Assembly: GCF_030127145.1 (NCBI RefSeq)
Contig: NZ_CP126158.1
Coordinates: forward strand, 1,984,001 to 2,048,000
Reading direction: 5' to 3'
From: Halobaculum halobium
GTDB taxonomy: Archaea > Halobacteriota > Halobacteria > Halobacteriales > Haloferacaceae
DNA: 64,000 bases
Shown here: positions 53,769 to 62,202 of the stretch, one piece after another
Numbering within the stretch: position 1 is the stretch's first letter
Layout of the letters: every line of letters begins with the position of its first letter
The notes under the pieces: model-generated
The model's input: only the letters and a program-made list of their open reading frames with translations
The model's database searches: none
Told to the model about the DNA's origin: nothing
Translations under genes and position numbers: made by a program

Positions 53769-54977
53769 CTACGTGTGGCGCGCGATTTCCGCCCGAGTCT
53801 CAAGGATGATCTCCTGATCGAGGTTGAGTTCATACTCGTAGTACTGCCCCCCACTGCGCCCGTGGTTTCGCTCGTGGCGAATGAGAAACCCAAGCATCTG
53901 GAGGTCAGAGAGATGATCTTGAACGCTTTTGAGTGTCGTCAGTGGCGTCGCACCGTGTGAGTCAGCAACAGTTTCATACACTGTTTGGACCGCCTTCGAA
54001 CGCGCCGGTAAGTCGTCTGTCTCTGCCAGCCGTGCAATCGCCTCGAGGATGTACTGGGCGTGTTCAGTCTGATCGCGGATCTTGTTCTCCAATCGACCGC
54101 GCCTGACGAGTCCTCGCGCCCGCTCAATGTGTTCGTCGGTCACGTGAGCTTCGCCAGTTCGTTCTGCAACCTCAGAGCCAACCCGCAGGAAATCGATCGC
54201 TTGTCGTGCATTTCCCATGTCCTGCGCTGCGAGGGCGGCGGCCTTCGCGATCGCAGACTGCTTACAGACGCCATCACGAAACGCCTTGTCGGCACGGTAC
54301 TGGAGAATTGTCTGAAGCTCAGCGGCGTCGTACGGACTGAAGGATATCTCGGTTTCCATCAGTGTATCTTTGACTTTTGGGGAGAGCGACTGTCGAAACG
54401 TGTAGTCGTTGCTGATTCCAACGATTCCAACGAACGCGTTTGAGATATGGTCGTTTGCCCGTGCCCGTGGGAGCTCATACAGTAGCGTGTTCACGTCCTC
54501 CAGGTGGTCAATCTCATCAATAACGAACAGATGCGTCCCGCCGATCCGGTCGAGTTGCGCATATAGTTCGTCGAATGCGTCCCCAGTTCCGAGTCCGCGT
54601 TTCGGAAACGGACTCGCGTTCTCTGGTAAGAGTTCATTCACCAGTTCGCGGACTACCATGAACAGCGTTCGGCCGTTACAATTGATTTTGTGGATGTGGA
54701 CGTGGTCTGCTTCAGGACGGGTATCCACTTCAGCCAGCAGCTCGTTCATCATATACGTCGTCACGGCAGTCTTCCCGAGTCCAGCTTTACCGTACAAGAA
54801 AATGTTCTCGGGTTCGCGACCGAACAGGATATCCTGTAGTGCGTGACTGTAGGCTTCGATCTCCTCATCCCGCTCTAGAATCGTATCCGGTTGATAGCTT
54901 TCGGTGAGAACGGATTTGTTTTCGAAGATCGTGTTTCCCACATCACTGAACGGGCCCGACATCGGTTGTCTCTGCAA
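53769..54977 (-). CDS. orc1: Orc1/Cdc6-family replication initiator
   Basis: The 402-residue AAA+ initiator recognises origin repeats and loads the replicative helicase. Walker A GKAGLGKT is at residues 63-70 and Walker B FVIDEIDHLE at about 151-160. Sensor-type segments (GIVGISNDYTF) follow, and a C-terminal winged helix covers about residues 310-400 (TPLTTLKSVQDHLSDLQMLG). The start is ATG 54977; a second ATG at 54962 gives MSGPFSDVGNTIF. Six copies of a 27-bp repeat flank the gene (four upstream, two downstream, opposite orientation), so this should be the element's own origin. Confidence 0.92.
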   Translation of the reverse strand: MQRQPMSGPFSDVGNTIFENKSVLTESYQPDTILERDEEIEAYSHALQDILFGREPENIFLYGKAGLGKTAVTTYMMNELLAEVDTRPEADHVHIHKINCNGRTLFMVVRELVNELLPENASPFPKRGLGTGDAFDELYAQLDRIGGTHLFVIDEIDHLEDVNTLLYELPRARANDHISNAFVGIVGISNDYTFRQSLSPKVKDTLMETEISFSPYDAAELQTILQYRADKAFRDGVCKQSAIAKAAALAAQDMGNARQAIDFLRVGSEVAERTGEAHVTDEHIERARGLVRRGRLENKIRDQTEHAQYILEAIARLAETDDLPARSKAVQTVYETVADSHGATPLTTLKSVQDHLSDLQMLGFLIRHERNHGRSGGQYYEYELNLDQEIILETRAEIARHT

Positions 54978-55093
54978 TACCTGAGTGATTTTATAAAGGT
55001 ACTGTTCGCGAGTTTTGTTTGTTATCGCTGTTCATCCTACTATCAGTGCAGCAAGGGCACTGTTAGCGATTTCCCGGGATAGACCACGTGAGA

Positions 55094-55280
55094 ATACACA
55101 CGAAATGTACTCTCTCACTCATCGAAGGCCCCTGCACCTCCGCGAATGGAACACACGAAATGTACTCTTTCACTCATAGAAGGCCCCCGCACCTCCGCGA
55201 ATGGAACACACGAAATGTACTCTCTCTCATCCACAGAAGAATCCGAGACCTGCTAGAGTAGAACACACGAAATGTACTCT
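55094..55280 (+). repeat. Origin repeat array: four direct copies, period 55-57 bp
   Basis: Copies of ACACACGAAATGTACTCT with its flanks begin at 55094, 55149, 55204 and 55261, giving spacings of 55, 55 and 57 bp. Between the first copies the spacer itself repeats (GAAGGCCCC, then GCACCTCCGCGAATG), so the first units are tandem duplicates of 55 bp. The first copy has one change at its left end, the second has T for C near the right end, and the last is cut short. The array lies about 120 bp upstream of the orc1 start, the usual place of an archaeal ORB cluster. Confidence 0.8.
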
Positions 55281-55300
55281 CACACGGTTCTGGTCAACTA

Positions 55301-55349
55301 CCCCACCCTACTTCGCTCACCCTGACGGGTTTGCTCGTTGAGGGTGGGG
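55301..55349 (-). other. Right-end stem-loop of the TnpB element (candidate omega-RNA 3' end)
   Basis: The arms CCCCACCCT (55301-55309) and AGGGTGGGG (55341-55349) pair across a 31-nt loop that contains a smaller CCCTGACGGG fold. The stem lies at the 3' end of the tnpB fragment. This resembles the right ends of haloarchaeal IS1341/IS605-type elements as I recall them, where the guide RNA ends. Confidence 0.5.
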
Positions 55350-56240
55350 CTTGTCCGTGAACCCGGCTTCGAACCCGTCTGGGTGGGCGGTGAATCCGCC
55401 ACTCGGCGTCACTGTTCCAGACTTCAGGGCGAGCTGACTGTCGCCCGTCCGTCGAGACGACTGTTGGCCTCGACGGACATACCGCATCCCGATGTTCTTT
55501 GCTGCGTTGTAGTCCGCGTTCGCCTCTGACTCGCACTTCACGCACCGGAAGTCAGTACGAGTCAGGCGGTTTTCGGCTGCCGTGAACCCGCACTCGGCAC
55601 ACCGCTGCGACGTGTACGCCGACCCCACTTGCTTCACCGAGATGCCATCTACCTCGGCTTTGTACGCTACTTGCTCGTACAGCGTTCGGAACGCCCATTT
55701 GTGCCCCCACGACGCGCCTGTCCGGTCGCGGATGTGGGTTAAGTCCTCGAACGCGATCACGTCACACTCGTATCGGAGTGCTTCTTCTACAATAGCGTTC
55801 GACGCTTGGTGAAGCACGTCACGAACGTATCGTAGCTCGCGTCCACTTGACTGTTCGAGTGTTCTGTGGGCGCTTCGCGTCCCGGTCTGTTGGAGTCCTG
55901 CACGAACTTTTTCGAACTCGCGGAGGGTATGAGCGAGTTCGCGCCCATTGATGAATCGGGCGGTGCTAGTGACGGCGAGGTTTTCGATACCGAGGTCAAC
56001 CCCGAGAACCGTTCCGTCCTCGGCGGTGTTTCGCTCGGTGTCTGTCTTGGGTCGGCGAAACCCCATGTGCAGGAAGTAGTCGCCGTCGCGGGCGGTGAGC
56101 GTGCTTTCCGTGACGCTCCACGTGTCCGAGTCGAGATACTGCCGTTGGTAGCCGTCGTCGGCGTGGGGCAGAGCAAGGTCGCACCGGACGCGACTCTCCG
56201 TTGTGGAGAGCGACAAGGTATCGTCGTCAAACAGTGTCAT
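55317..56240 (-). pseudogene. tnpB: TnpB RNA-guided nuclease gene, 5'-truncated
   Basis: About 307 residues of an IS200/IS605-type TnpB remain. The RuvC-like catalytic Asp (VLGVDLGIENLAV), Glu (VIAFEDLTHIRDR) and Asp (SEANADYNAAKNIG) are intact, as is the zinc site CAECG and CVKCE. About 100 N-terminal residues are missing. At about 56,235 the frame passes straight into sequence antisense to a Na+/Ca2+ exchanger fragment, so an apparent 417-residue protein is a fusion artefact. Without its N-terminal RNA-binding lobe it is probably inactive. No tnpA is seen. Confidence 0.75.
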
Positions 56241-56586
56241 CGCCGCAGGAACGAGTTTGCCCGACACGTTCGTCAGCGTCCGCGCCGCTCGCAACGACGA
56301 CAGCGTCACCAGCCTCACGAACGTCTTGGGGAGCAACACGTTCAACCTCCTCGTTGCCATTCCAATCGGCGTCCTCCTCGCGGGATCGGCGACCATCAAC
56401 TTCCTCGCGGCGATACCGACGATGGGGTTTCTCGCGTTCGCCACCCTGGTATTCATCGTGTTCGCCCGCACGGACTTGGAGCTCACCAATCTCGAAGCCG
56501 TCGGTTTCATCGCGCTGTATGGGCTGTTCCTCGTCTGGATGACCCTCGAATCGATCGGTGCGATCAACACCGTCCGGGGGATCTGA
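56236..56586 (+). pseudogene. C-terminal fragment of a Na+/Ca2+ exchanger (CaCA family)
   Basis: The frame encodes the second alpha-repeat of a sodium/calcium antiporter: VIAAGTSLPDTFVSVRAARN and LTNVLGSNTFNLLVAIPIGV (GTSLPD and GSNxFN signatures). Three more transmembrane helices follow, ending INTVRGI. The first alpha-repeat and the N-terminal half are absent, so no transport is possible. The break coincides with the truncated 5' end of tnpB on the other strand. Confidence 0.75.
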
Positions 56587-56952
56587 ATCGCGGGCCCACC
56601 GAACGAAGACGGTCAAGCGACGGTATCGGTCTCATCGCGTGAATACGAGTGATCGGAGGTGGTCTCACACGGACGCTGTCGGGGATCACTCCCCCGACGC
56701 TGTCGGGAGATCCGTGACGAACTCGACCGGAAATCGGCTCGTGTCCCCCGTCCGACTTCGGGCGCACGTGGTGGATGGGACGTTCGCCAGCCCCTGCCTT
56801 CCACAGCGCGGATTCATCGCCCGACGGTGAGCGTTTCTCACGAACTACTCCGGCTGGTGACGCGGAACCACGTACCGACCGGGCGGACGGGAGCGGCGAC
56901 GCCGTCACGGATTCTGGGCGTGAGGACCGGCTACGCGACGCGAGGCGCCCAC
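56587..56952. other. Intergenic stretch before the ABC exporter
   Basis: No convincing gene is seen here. Several short frames are open because of high GC. A near-repeat ACGCTGTCGGGGA and ACGCTGTCGGGAG lies at about 56672-56712. The promoter of the exporter is probably in this interval. Confidence 0.35.
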
Positions 56953-58887
56953 ATGCTGATGAGTGTGGGCGGCGGGAAGTACCGTATGTGCGAGCGGACG
57001 TCCGGCGCCGAGGGCCAACCTAGGAATGTCGTCTGGCGGCTGTACACGGAGTACGCCGACGACGGACGCCGATACGCGGCCCTGGGGACGGTCGCGACCC
57101 TGGTCGGGCGGACCGTCAGCCTGGTTCCCGCGCTGGTGATCGGGCTAGCGGTCGACGCGGTCTTTCTCGCACAGCGACCCTACAACCTTCCCTTCGTCCC
57201 GGCCGACCTGATCCCTGCGGATGCGACGGGGCAGTTGTACTTCTCGGTCACCGTGCTGGTCGTCGCGACCGCGGTCGGCGCGGTCGCCTCTTGGGTCGAA
57301 GACTGGGGGTGGAGCGTGTTCGCCCAGCGCGTCCAGCGTTCGCTCCGTGTCGACGCCTACGACGCCCTCCAGCGCCAGGAGTTGGCGTACTTCACCCGAC
57401 GGCGCACCGGCGACCTCATGTCGGTCCTGAACAACGACGTCAACGCCCTGCAGACGTTCTTGGAGGACGGCCTCAGCGCGACGGTGTGGATCCTCGCGAC
57501 TGTCGCCGGCATCGGCGCGATCCTCGTCGGCTTGAATCCGGCGCTGACGGCGATCACCCTGTTGCCGATCCCCCTGCTTGCCGCGTTCACACTGGCGTTC
57601 ACGCGGATCGTCGAGCCGCGGTACTTGGGTGTCCGCGAGGAGATCGGCGATCTCAACGCCCGGCTGGAAAACAGCGTCAGCGGCATCGAGGTCATCAAGA
57701 CGCAGGGTGGGGAGTCCTTCGAGACCGAGCGAGTGCGCGAGGCGTCCGAGAGCTACCTCCGGGCCAGCCTGGCGGCCATCCGCGTCCGGATCACCTACTT
57801 CCCGGGACTCACACTCATCTCCGGCGCCGGGTTCGCGGTCACCTTCCTAGTCGGCGGACTGTGGGTACTCGGCGTCGCCCCGTTCGGCTTTTCGGGGACG
57901 CTCACGCCGGGCGCGTTCGTCACGTTCGTCATCTACGCCCAGCAGTTCATCTGGCCAATTATTCGGCTGGGCGACGTTGTCGACGACTACGAGCGGGCGA
58001 AAACAGCCGGCCTCCGGGTAGACGAACTACTCGGACGCGACGCGGCCGTAACCGACCGTCCCGACGCCCCCGACCTGACGGTGACGGACGGCGCCGTGAC
58101 GTTCGCGGACGTCTCGTTCGCCTACCGTGAGCAACCGGTGATCCGAGACGTCGACGTCGACATCGCGGGCGGCGCGACCGTCGGGGTGGTCGGACCCACC
58201 GGCGCCGGAAAGTCGACGCTGTTGAAGCTCCTGCCGCGCCTGTACGACGCCGACGAGGGGAGCGTCCGCATCGACGGGCAGGACATCAGAGACGTCACCA
58301 TTCGGAGCCTCCGGCAGTCGATCGGCTACGTGAGCCAGGACCCGTTCCTGTTCTACGGGACGGTCGCCGAGAACATCCGCTACGGCACCTTCGACGCAAC
58401 GGACGAAGAGGTCGAGCGGGCCGCCGAGCGAGCACAGGCCGCCGAGTTCGTCCGGAAGCTCCCCGACGGGTTCGACACGCCCGTCGGCGAGCGCGGGGTG
58501 AAACTCTCGGGCGGCCAGCGCCAGCGGCTCGCCATCGCCCGGACGATGCTCAAAGACCCCGAGATCTTGATCCTCGACGAGGCCACTTCGGCGGTGGACA
58601 CAGAGACCGAAGCACTGATCCAGGCCAGCCTACGGGAGTTCGCCGCGGACCGGACGACGTTCGTCATCGCACACCGGCTCTCGACCGTCCGCAACGCCGG
58701 CCGGATACTCGTCCTCGACGGCGGGCGGGTCGTCGACGACGGGAGCCACGAGGACCTCCTGTGTGCGGACGGCCTGTACGCGAACCTCTGGCGCGTGCAG
58801 GTCGGAGATGTCCAGTCGTTGCCGGCGGAGTTCCTCGAACGCGCCCTCGAGCGCCAGTCGACGATCCTCTCGGACGGGGATGAGTAG
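56953..58887 (+). CDS. ABC exporter (fused membrane and ATPase domains)
   Basis: The protein has about 644 residues and is a half-transporter of the MsbA/LmrA type. Six transmembrane helices lie in the first 330 residues, with the coupling region VLNNDVNALQTFLEDG. The ATPase has Walker A GPTGAGKST, Q-loop SQDPFLF, signature LSGGQRQR, Walker B ILILDEATSAVD and H-loop IAHRLSTV. It would act as a homodimer, moving lipids, drugs or peptides outwards. The start is uncertain among ATGs 56953, 56959 and 56986; upstream residues are not protein-like. Confidence 0.88.
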   Translation: MLMSVGGGKYRMCERTSGAEGQPRNVVWRLYTEYADDGRRYAALGTVATLVGRTVSLVPALVIGLAVDAVFLAQRPYNLPFVPADLIPADATGQLYFSVTVLVVATAVGAVASWVEDWGWSVFAQRVQRSLRVDAYDALQRQELAYFTRRRTGDLMSVLNNDVNALQTFLEDGLSATVWILATVAGIGAILVGLNPALTAITLLPIPLLAAFTLAFTRIVEPRYLGVREEIGDLNARLENSVSGIEVIKTQGGESFETERVREASESYLRASLAAIRVRITYFPGLTLISGAGFAVTFLVGGLWVLGVAPFGFSGTLTPGAFVTFVIYAQQFIWPIIRLGDVVDDYERAKTAGLRVDELLGRDAAVTDRPDAPDLTVTDGAVTFADVSFAYREQPVIRDVDVDIAGGATVGVVGPTGAGKSTLLKLLPRLYDADEGSVRIDGQDIRDVTIRSLRQSIGYVSQDPFLFYGTVAENIRYGTFDATDEEVERAAERAQAAEFVRKLPDGFDTPVGERGVKLSGGQRQRLAIARTMLKDPEILILDEATSAVDTETEALIQASLREFAADRTTFVIAHRLSTVRNAGRILVLDGGRVVDDGSHEDLLCADGLYANLWRVQVGDVQSLPAEFLERALERQSTILSDGDE

Positions 58888-60043
58888 GGACGCCTGTCGT
58901 CGACTGTGGGCCCCATCCGTCGTGGTACACGGTGAACAAAGTTGAGTCAGACAGTCGCTGTGGTCTCCGTCGCCGCACCTCGGAGGGCAATATCGATGAC
59001 GCTGGTCATTGATAACGAGACGGTGATGTTCATCCAGCGCGGGTTCGCCCGGTCCACTGCCGACCGGGGACAACGCTGGTGATCGCACGCCAGTTTTCTA
59101 TGGCCAACGCGGCGGACTGCAACCTTGTTGTCGACGACGGTCGAAACGATGGGCGCGAGAAACACGATGAACTACTGGATGTTGGTGGCGGTATGGATCG
59201 TTCTCCCGTGTCAGACCCGCCCGTTGACGAGATAACGCCACCGCGACTGCGCTCCGTTGGTGAGGAGTTCCTCGAAATGGGCAACTTCCGGTTATGCGAG
59301 TACCCTGACGGGACGCTATTCGGGGCGGCCTCATTCCGAAAATCGAGTCCAGTTCGCATTCGCTGACAGCACACATCATTCTGGCGGCTGCATCGATGGG
59401 TCGATACCGATCAGATCCCCCCGGGGTTTGGTTTCGCAGTACGAGTTCTCACCTCGTAACTCGGTGAGGGTGTCCTCCAGCGTTCAGTCGACGATCCTAC
59501 AGCTGTCAGGTTCCGCCCTATCGCAGCCATCACCGTCACTGCGGATACGACTGGACGCGAGTGCTGCCGGTTGTGGGAGTCGATGTTGTGTATCCCAGAT
59601 TACGTCGCCCCCTCACGAACTCGGACGCGTGTTTGAGGAGTCTGGCGATCCTTGAGAGCCAGACAGTCACTGTCAGGGGTGATGGATGTTCGCGGTGGCG
59701 TCCAATTCGAACGCGCAAGTTCCCGGAGACAGATTCGAAGTGGAGATCACACAGGGTCTCTTCTCGACAGCATCTGATGGAGTGAACATTGAGGAGAACG
59801 TAACGTTACAAGTGGGAGCGTGCTGTGTGAGGGCGACATCTCACCGAATAGAAAGTCTACGCGTATCCCTGCTTCAGACACGAGGGCACGTAGGCTAGAG
59901 GAAAATAGTTGACTTTCAGAACATTCGACCCTATTGGGTTATTTTGGTTAGATATTTACTAAGGTTGAACAACTGATAGGAAAATTCTGCATAGTTTAAT
60001 GCTATAGTTAGATTAATACCAAGACAGAGTGTGGACTCGTTCC
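58888..60043. other. Gene-poor 1.1-kb stretch
   Basis: No frame here has a recognisable motif or a coupled neighbour. The best candidate is 59079-59366 (+), 95 codons starting at GTG, with a C-terminal part EEFLEMGNFRLCEYPDGTLF that looks protein-like. I rate it about 0.25 as a gene or gene remnant. From about 59,900 the DNA becomes AT-rich, probably the promoter of the next unit. Confidence 0.35.
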
Positions 60044-60304
60044 ATGCCTGGTAGTTCTCGCCCATCGCCAGAGAAACGAAATCAACTCGCCAAAGACGAT
60101 TGGCGTTCACCAGACAAGGTTGTCTTATCTCGACGACAAGGGGCCGCGAACTATGGATACGCCTATCAAGAACCGGGAGAATATGGAAATCCAATCTATG
60201 GCGCCGGCGACTCAGATACTGGGTTTGAGGAAGTATCAGTTTCCAAGGCTCAAGAGCATAATAAGTACCCTTGCGAGATGTGTGATCGTATTCTCGGCAA
60301 ATGA
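60044..60304 (+). CDS. Small CxxC protein coupled to the GT-C-like gene
   Basis: The 86-residue soluble protein starts MPGSSRPSPEKRNQLAKDDW and ends YPCEMCDRILGK. The single CxxC near the C-terminus could bind a metal shared between chains or be redox-active. The stop overlaps the ATG of the next gene (ATGA), so translation is coupled and the frame is very probably real. No family is recognised. Confidence 0.55.
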   Translation: MPGSSRPSPEKRNQLAKDDWRSPDKVVLSRRQGAANYGYAYQEPGEYGNPIYGAGDSDTGFEEVSVSKAQEHNKYPCEMCDRILGK

Positions 60305-62202
60305 GATCAGTCGCAGAAATTGAGGAACATACTGGGATCGATAAAAACGATGATGAGACGATCAAGGAATACGTCAAGCGGGCATCGGAGAAGTCGAAGC
60401 TGTCTCGTCAACAGGGGGAGAAACTGGCCGAGGCTTTGGCAAGCTCGGTAAATGCACCAGATGAATCGTTGGACGAAGAGGTGATCTCGCTGTTTGAAGA
60501 TCTAGTTTCGTCTGTCGATTACGCATCGTCAGCTACCAAATCATCACAAAAATCAGAGCCTGAGTCTCATTCTCCTGCCAGTATGGATAGTACAGACGCA
60601 AGCAAAGCTTCATGCGCGCCTATCACACGATCTGATGAAATTACTTCAGACATACTCCTATCAGAGATATCTAAACACGTCCGCTTCGAGGATTCTACCC
60701 AAAAGGTCACTGAAGATCTTCGATTCGGACAACTCAATCTCGCGTTTCGGTTGGTTCGGTACCTCCCAGTAGCTTTTCTAATCCCACTTCTGACAACAAA
60801 GATTCCACTCTCGCTTAGCCCAGCGCGGGAGTACGCAGGTTATTATCAAGCATTCGCATTTATTCGGGACCCTATTCAGTCGTTTACTTACATCACTCTG
60901 CAAGAATCTGACGCGGCGCTCCACCTCTCATCGATCTTAGCAAGTCCGCTTGTCGCACTCGGGTACGTTGAGGGAGGGAGGTTGGTTAGTTTCGGTGCAA
61001 CAGTAGTTGCAGCAGTTTGCCTTGCCGTCGTTGCGAAGGAACTGTTCGGACGGAGGGTCGCCCTTTTAGCCCCAGTTGCGCTTTTAGCGAACCCGTATTT
61101 CATCAGGTACTCATGGACTATCTATCCAGAGTCAGTTAGCGTGGCAACCACTGTTGCTGCTCTCGCAGCTATCTTGAAATATATTCGAACCTCGGACGAG
61201 AAGTGGTTCTATGTGAGTATAGCCGTGGCGCTGCTTGGAATTACTAATCACTCGTGGGAGGCTATTATCGGGCTTCCATTGGTGATTGTACTTCTTTGGA
61301 GATCTGAGTGGAAGAAAATCACAACGACCACAATAGCGATCTTCTCGATGGTGGGGATGATGTTCATCGCGACAGGCTTCCAGCCGAATCCTGCAGAAAC
61401 AATGAAATATGCAGTAATCAATACCGGCCCGGGTCTTCTCTGGAGCGGTGAATGGTGGTCTCGGTGGTTCCAGGTGATAAATCGATGGCCGATGCCACCG
61501 TACTTCGCCGCGCACCGACTTCATATGCTACTAGCATTCCCCACAATCGGGTTTTGGTCGTGGACTGCCCGACAAAGGGAATTAGGACCGGATGTGATGG
61601 TGGGTTGGTTAATTTCTGGACTCACAATTCCGTTTTTTCTACCTGGCGGGGTGAACCACTCATACTATCTCTGGGGATTGATGGCTCCAATGTCTTTGAC
61701 AGCTGCTGCACTTGTCGGTCAGATTGTCGATAAGATTGAGCAAGAACGAACGAAAGGATCTGCTCAAGCATGCCTTCGCGTCATTGCGATATTCGCTGTG
61801 ATCGTTGCTTCCGGAAGTATCGTAGTCCATGAGGGCTCTCTCGGACCCACCCAAGACGCAGTTGATAACTTTGCGTATCCCGCGAGTGGCCCAGCCGGAT
61901 ATACTGGCGGGGTCGCTCTCGGTCGGGAACTGAAGGCGCACGGTGTCGAGTCGCGTAGCGATGTCGTGTTCGTCGGAAACTGGTCGTACAACTCATTTAA
62001 TGGGTTCTACAGGGGTGACGCTGTCCGAATACTCACGTACTCAGGAGTGCCAATGAATGGAACGTGGCACTATGGGGCGGTCCCGGGGGCACGAGAAACA
62101 AGTCCGGAATTAGTTGACTCCAAGACACAAGTCAACCGTGACCACTGTGAAGCAATGGTGATCCGATACAACAATGGGAGCACGACGGTTGACGGATGTT
62201 GA
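60301..62202 (+). CDS. Putative GT-C-type membrane glycosyltransferase
   Basis: The 633-residue protein has about 140 hydrophilic, Ser/Glu/Asp-rich N-terminal residues followed by some ten transmembrane helices (from LVRYLPVAFLIPLL to LRVIAIFAVIVASG). The first external loop contains SPAREYAGYYQAFAFIRDPI, where GT-C enzymes keep catalytic acidic residues. The soluble C-terminus has NWSYNSFNGFYRGDAVRIL. Topology and loop pattern fit ArnT/PMT-like transferases using lipid-linked sugars, but no motif is decisive. It is AT-rich compared with the ABC exporter and is probably part of a surface-glycan region. Confidence 0.6.
   Translation: MRSVAEIEEHTGIDKNDDETIKEYVKRASEKSKLSRQQGEKLAEALASSVNAPDESLDEEVISLFEDLVSSVDYASSATKSSQKSEPESHSPASMDSTDASKASCAPITRSDEITSDILLSEISKHVRFEDSTQKVTEDLRFGQLNLAFRLVRYLPVAFLIPLLTTKIPLSLSPAREYAGYYQAFAFIRDPIQSFTYITLQESDAALHLSSILASPLVALGYVEGGRLVSFGATVVAAVCLAVVAKELFGRRVALLAPVALLANPYFIRYSWTIYPESVSVATTVAALAAILKYIRTSDEKWFYVSIAVALLGITNHSWEAIIGLPLVIVLLWRSEWKKITTTTIAIFSMVGMMFIATGFQPNPAETMKYAVINTGPGLLWSGEWWSRWFQVINRWPMPPYFAAHRLHMLLAFPTIGFWSWTARQRELGPDVMVGWLISGLTIPFFLPGGVNHSYYLWGLMAPMSLTAAALVGQIVDKIEQERTKGSAQACLRVIAIFAVIVASGSIVVHEGSLGPTQDAVDNFAYPASGPAGYTGGVALGRELKAHGVESRSDVVFVGNWSYNSFNGFYRGDAVRILTYSGVPMNGTWHYGAVPGARETSPELVDSKTQVNRDHCEAMVIRYNNGSTTVDGC

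Noticed and set aside
55094-55280. Regular repeats as a CRISPR array
   Set aside because: The spacers between the first copies are themselves repeated, the copies occur inverted on the other side of orc1, and no cas gene is near; origin repeats fit better.
56241-56570. N-terminal 110 codons of the apparent 417-residue TnpB-like protein
   Set aside because: This part is antisense to the Na+/Ca2+ exchanger fragment, so the joined frame is fortuitous.
59079-59366. 95-codon GTG-started frame
   Set aside because: Only its last third looks protein-like; no family, no coupled neighbour, so it is mentioned only in the gap entry.
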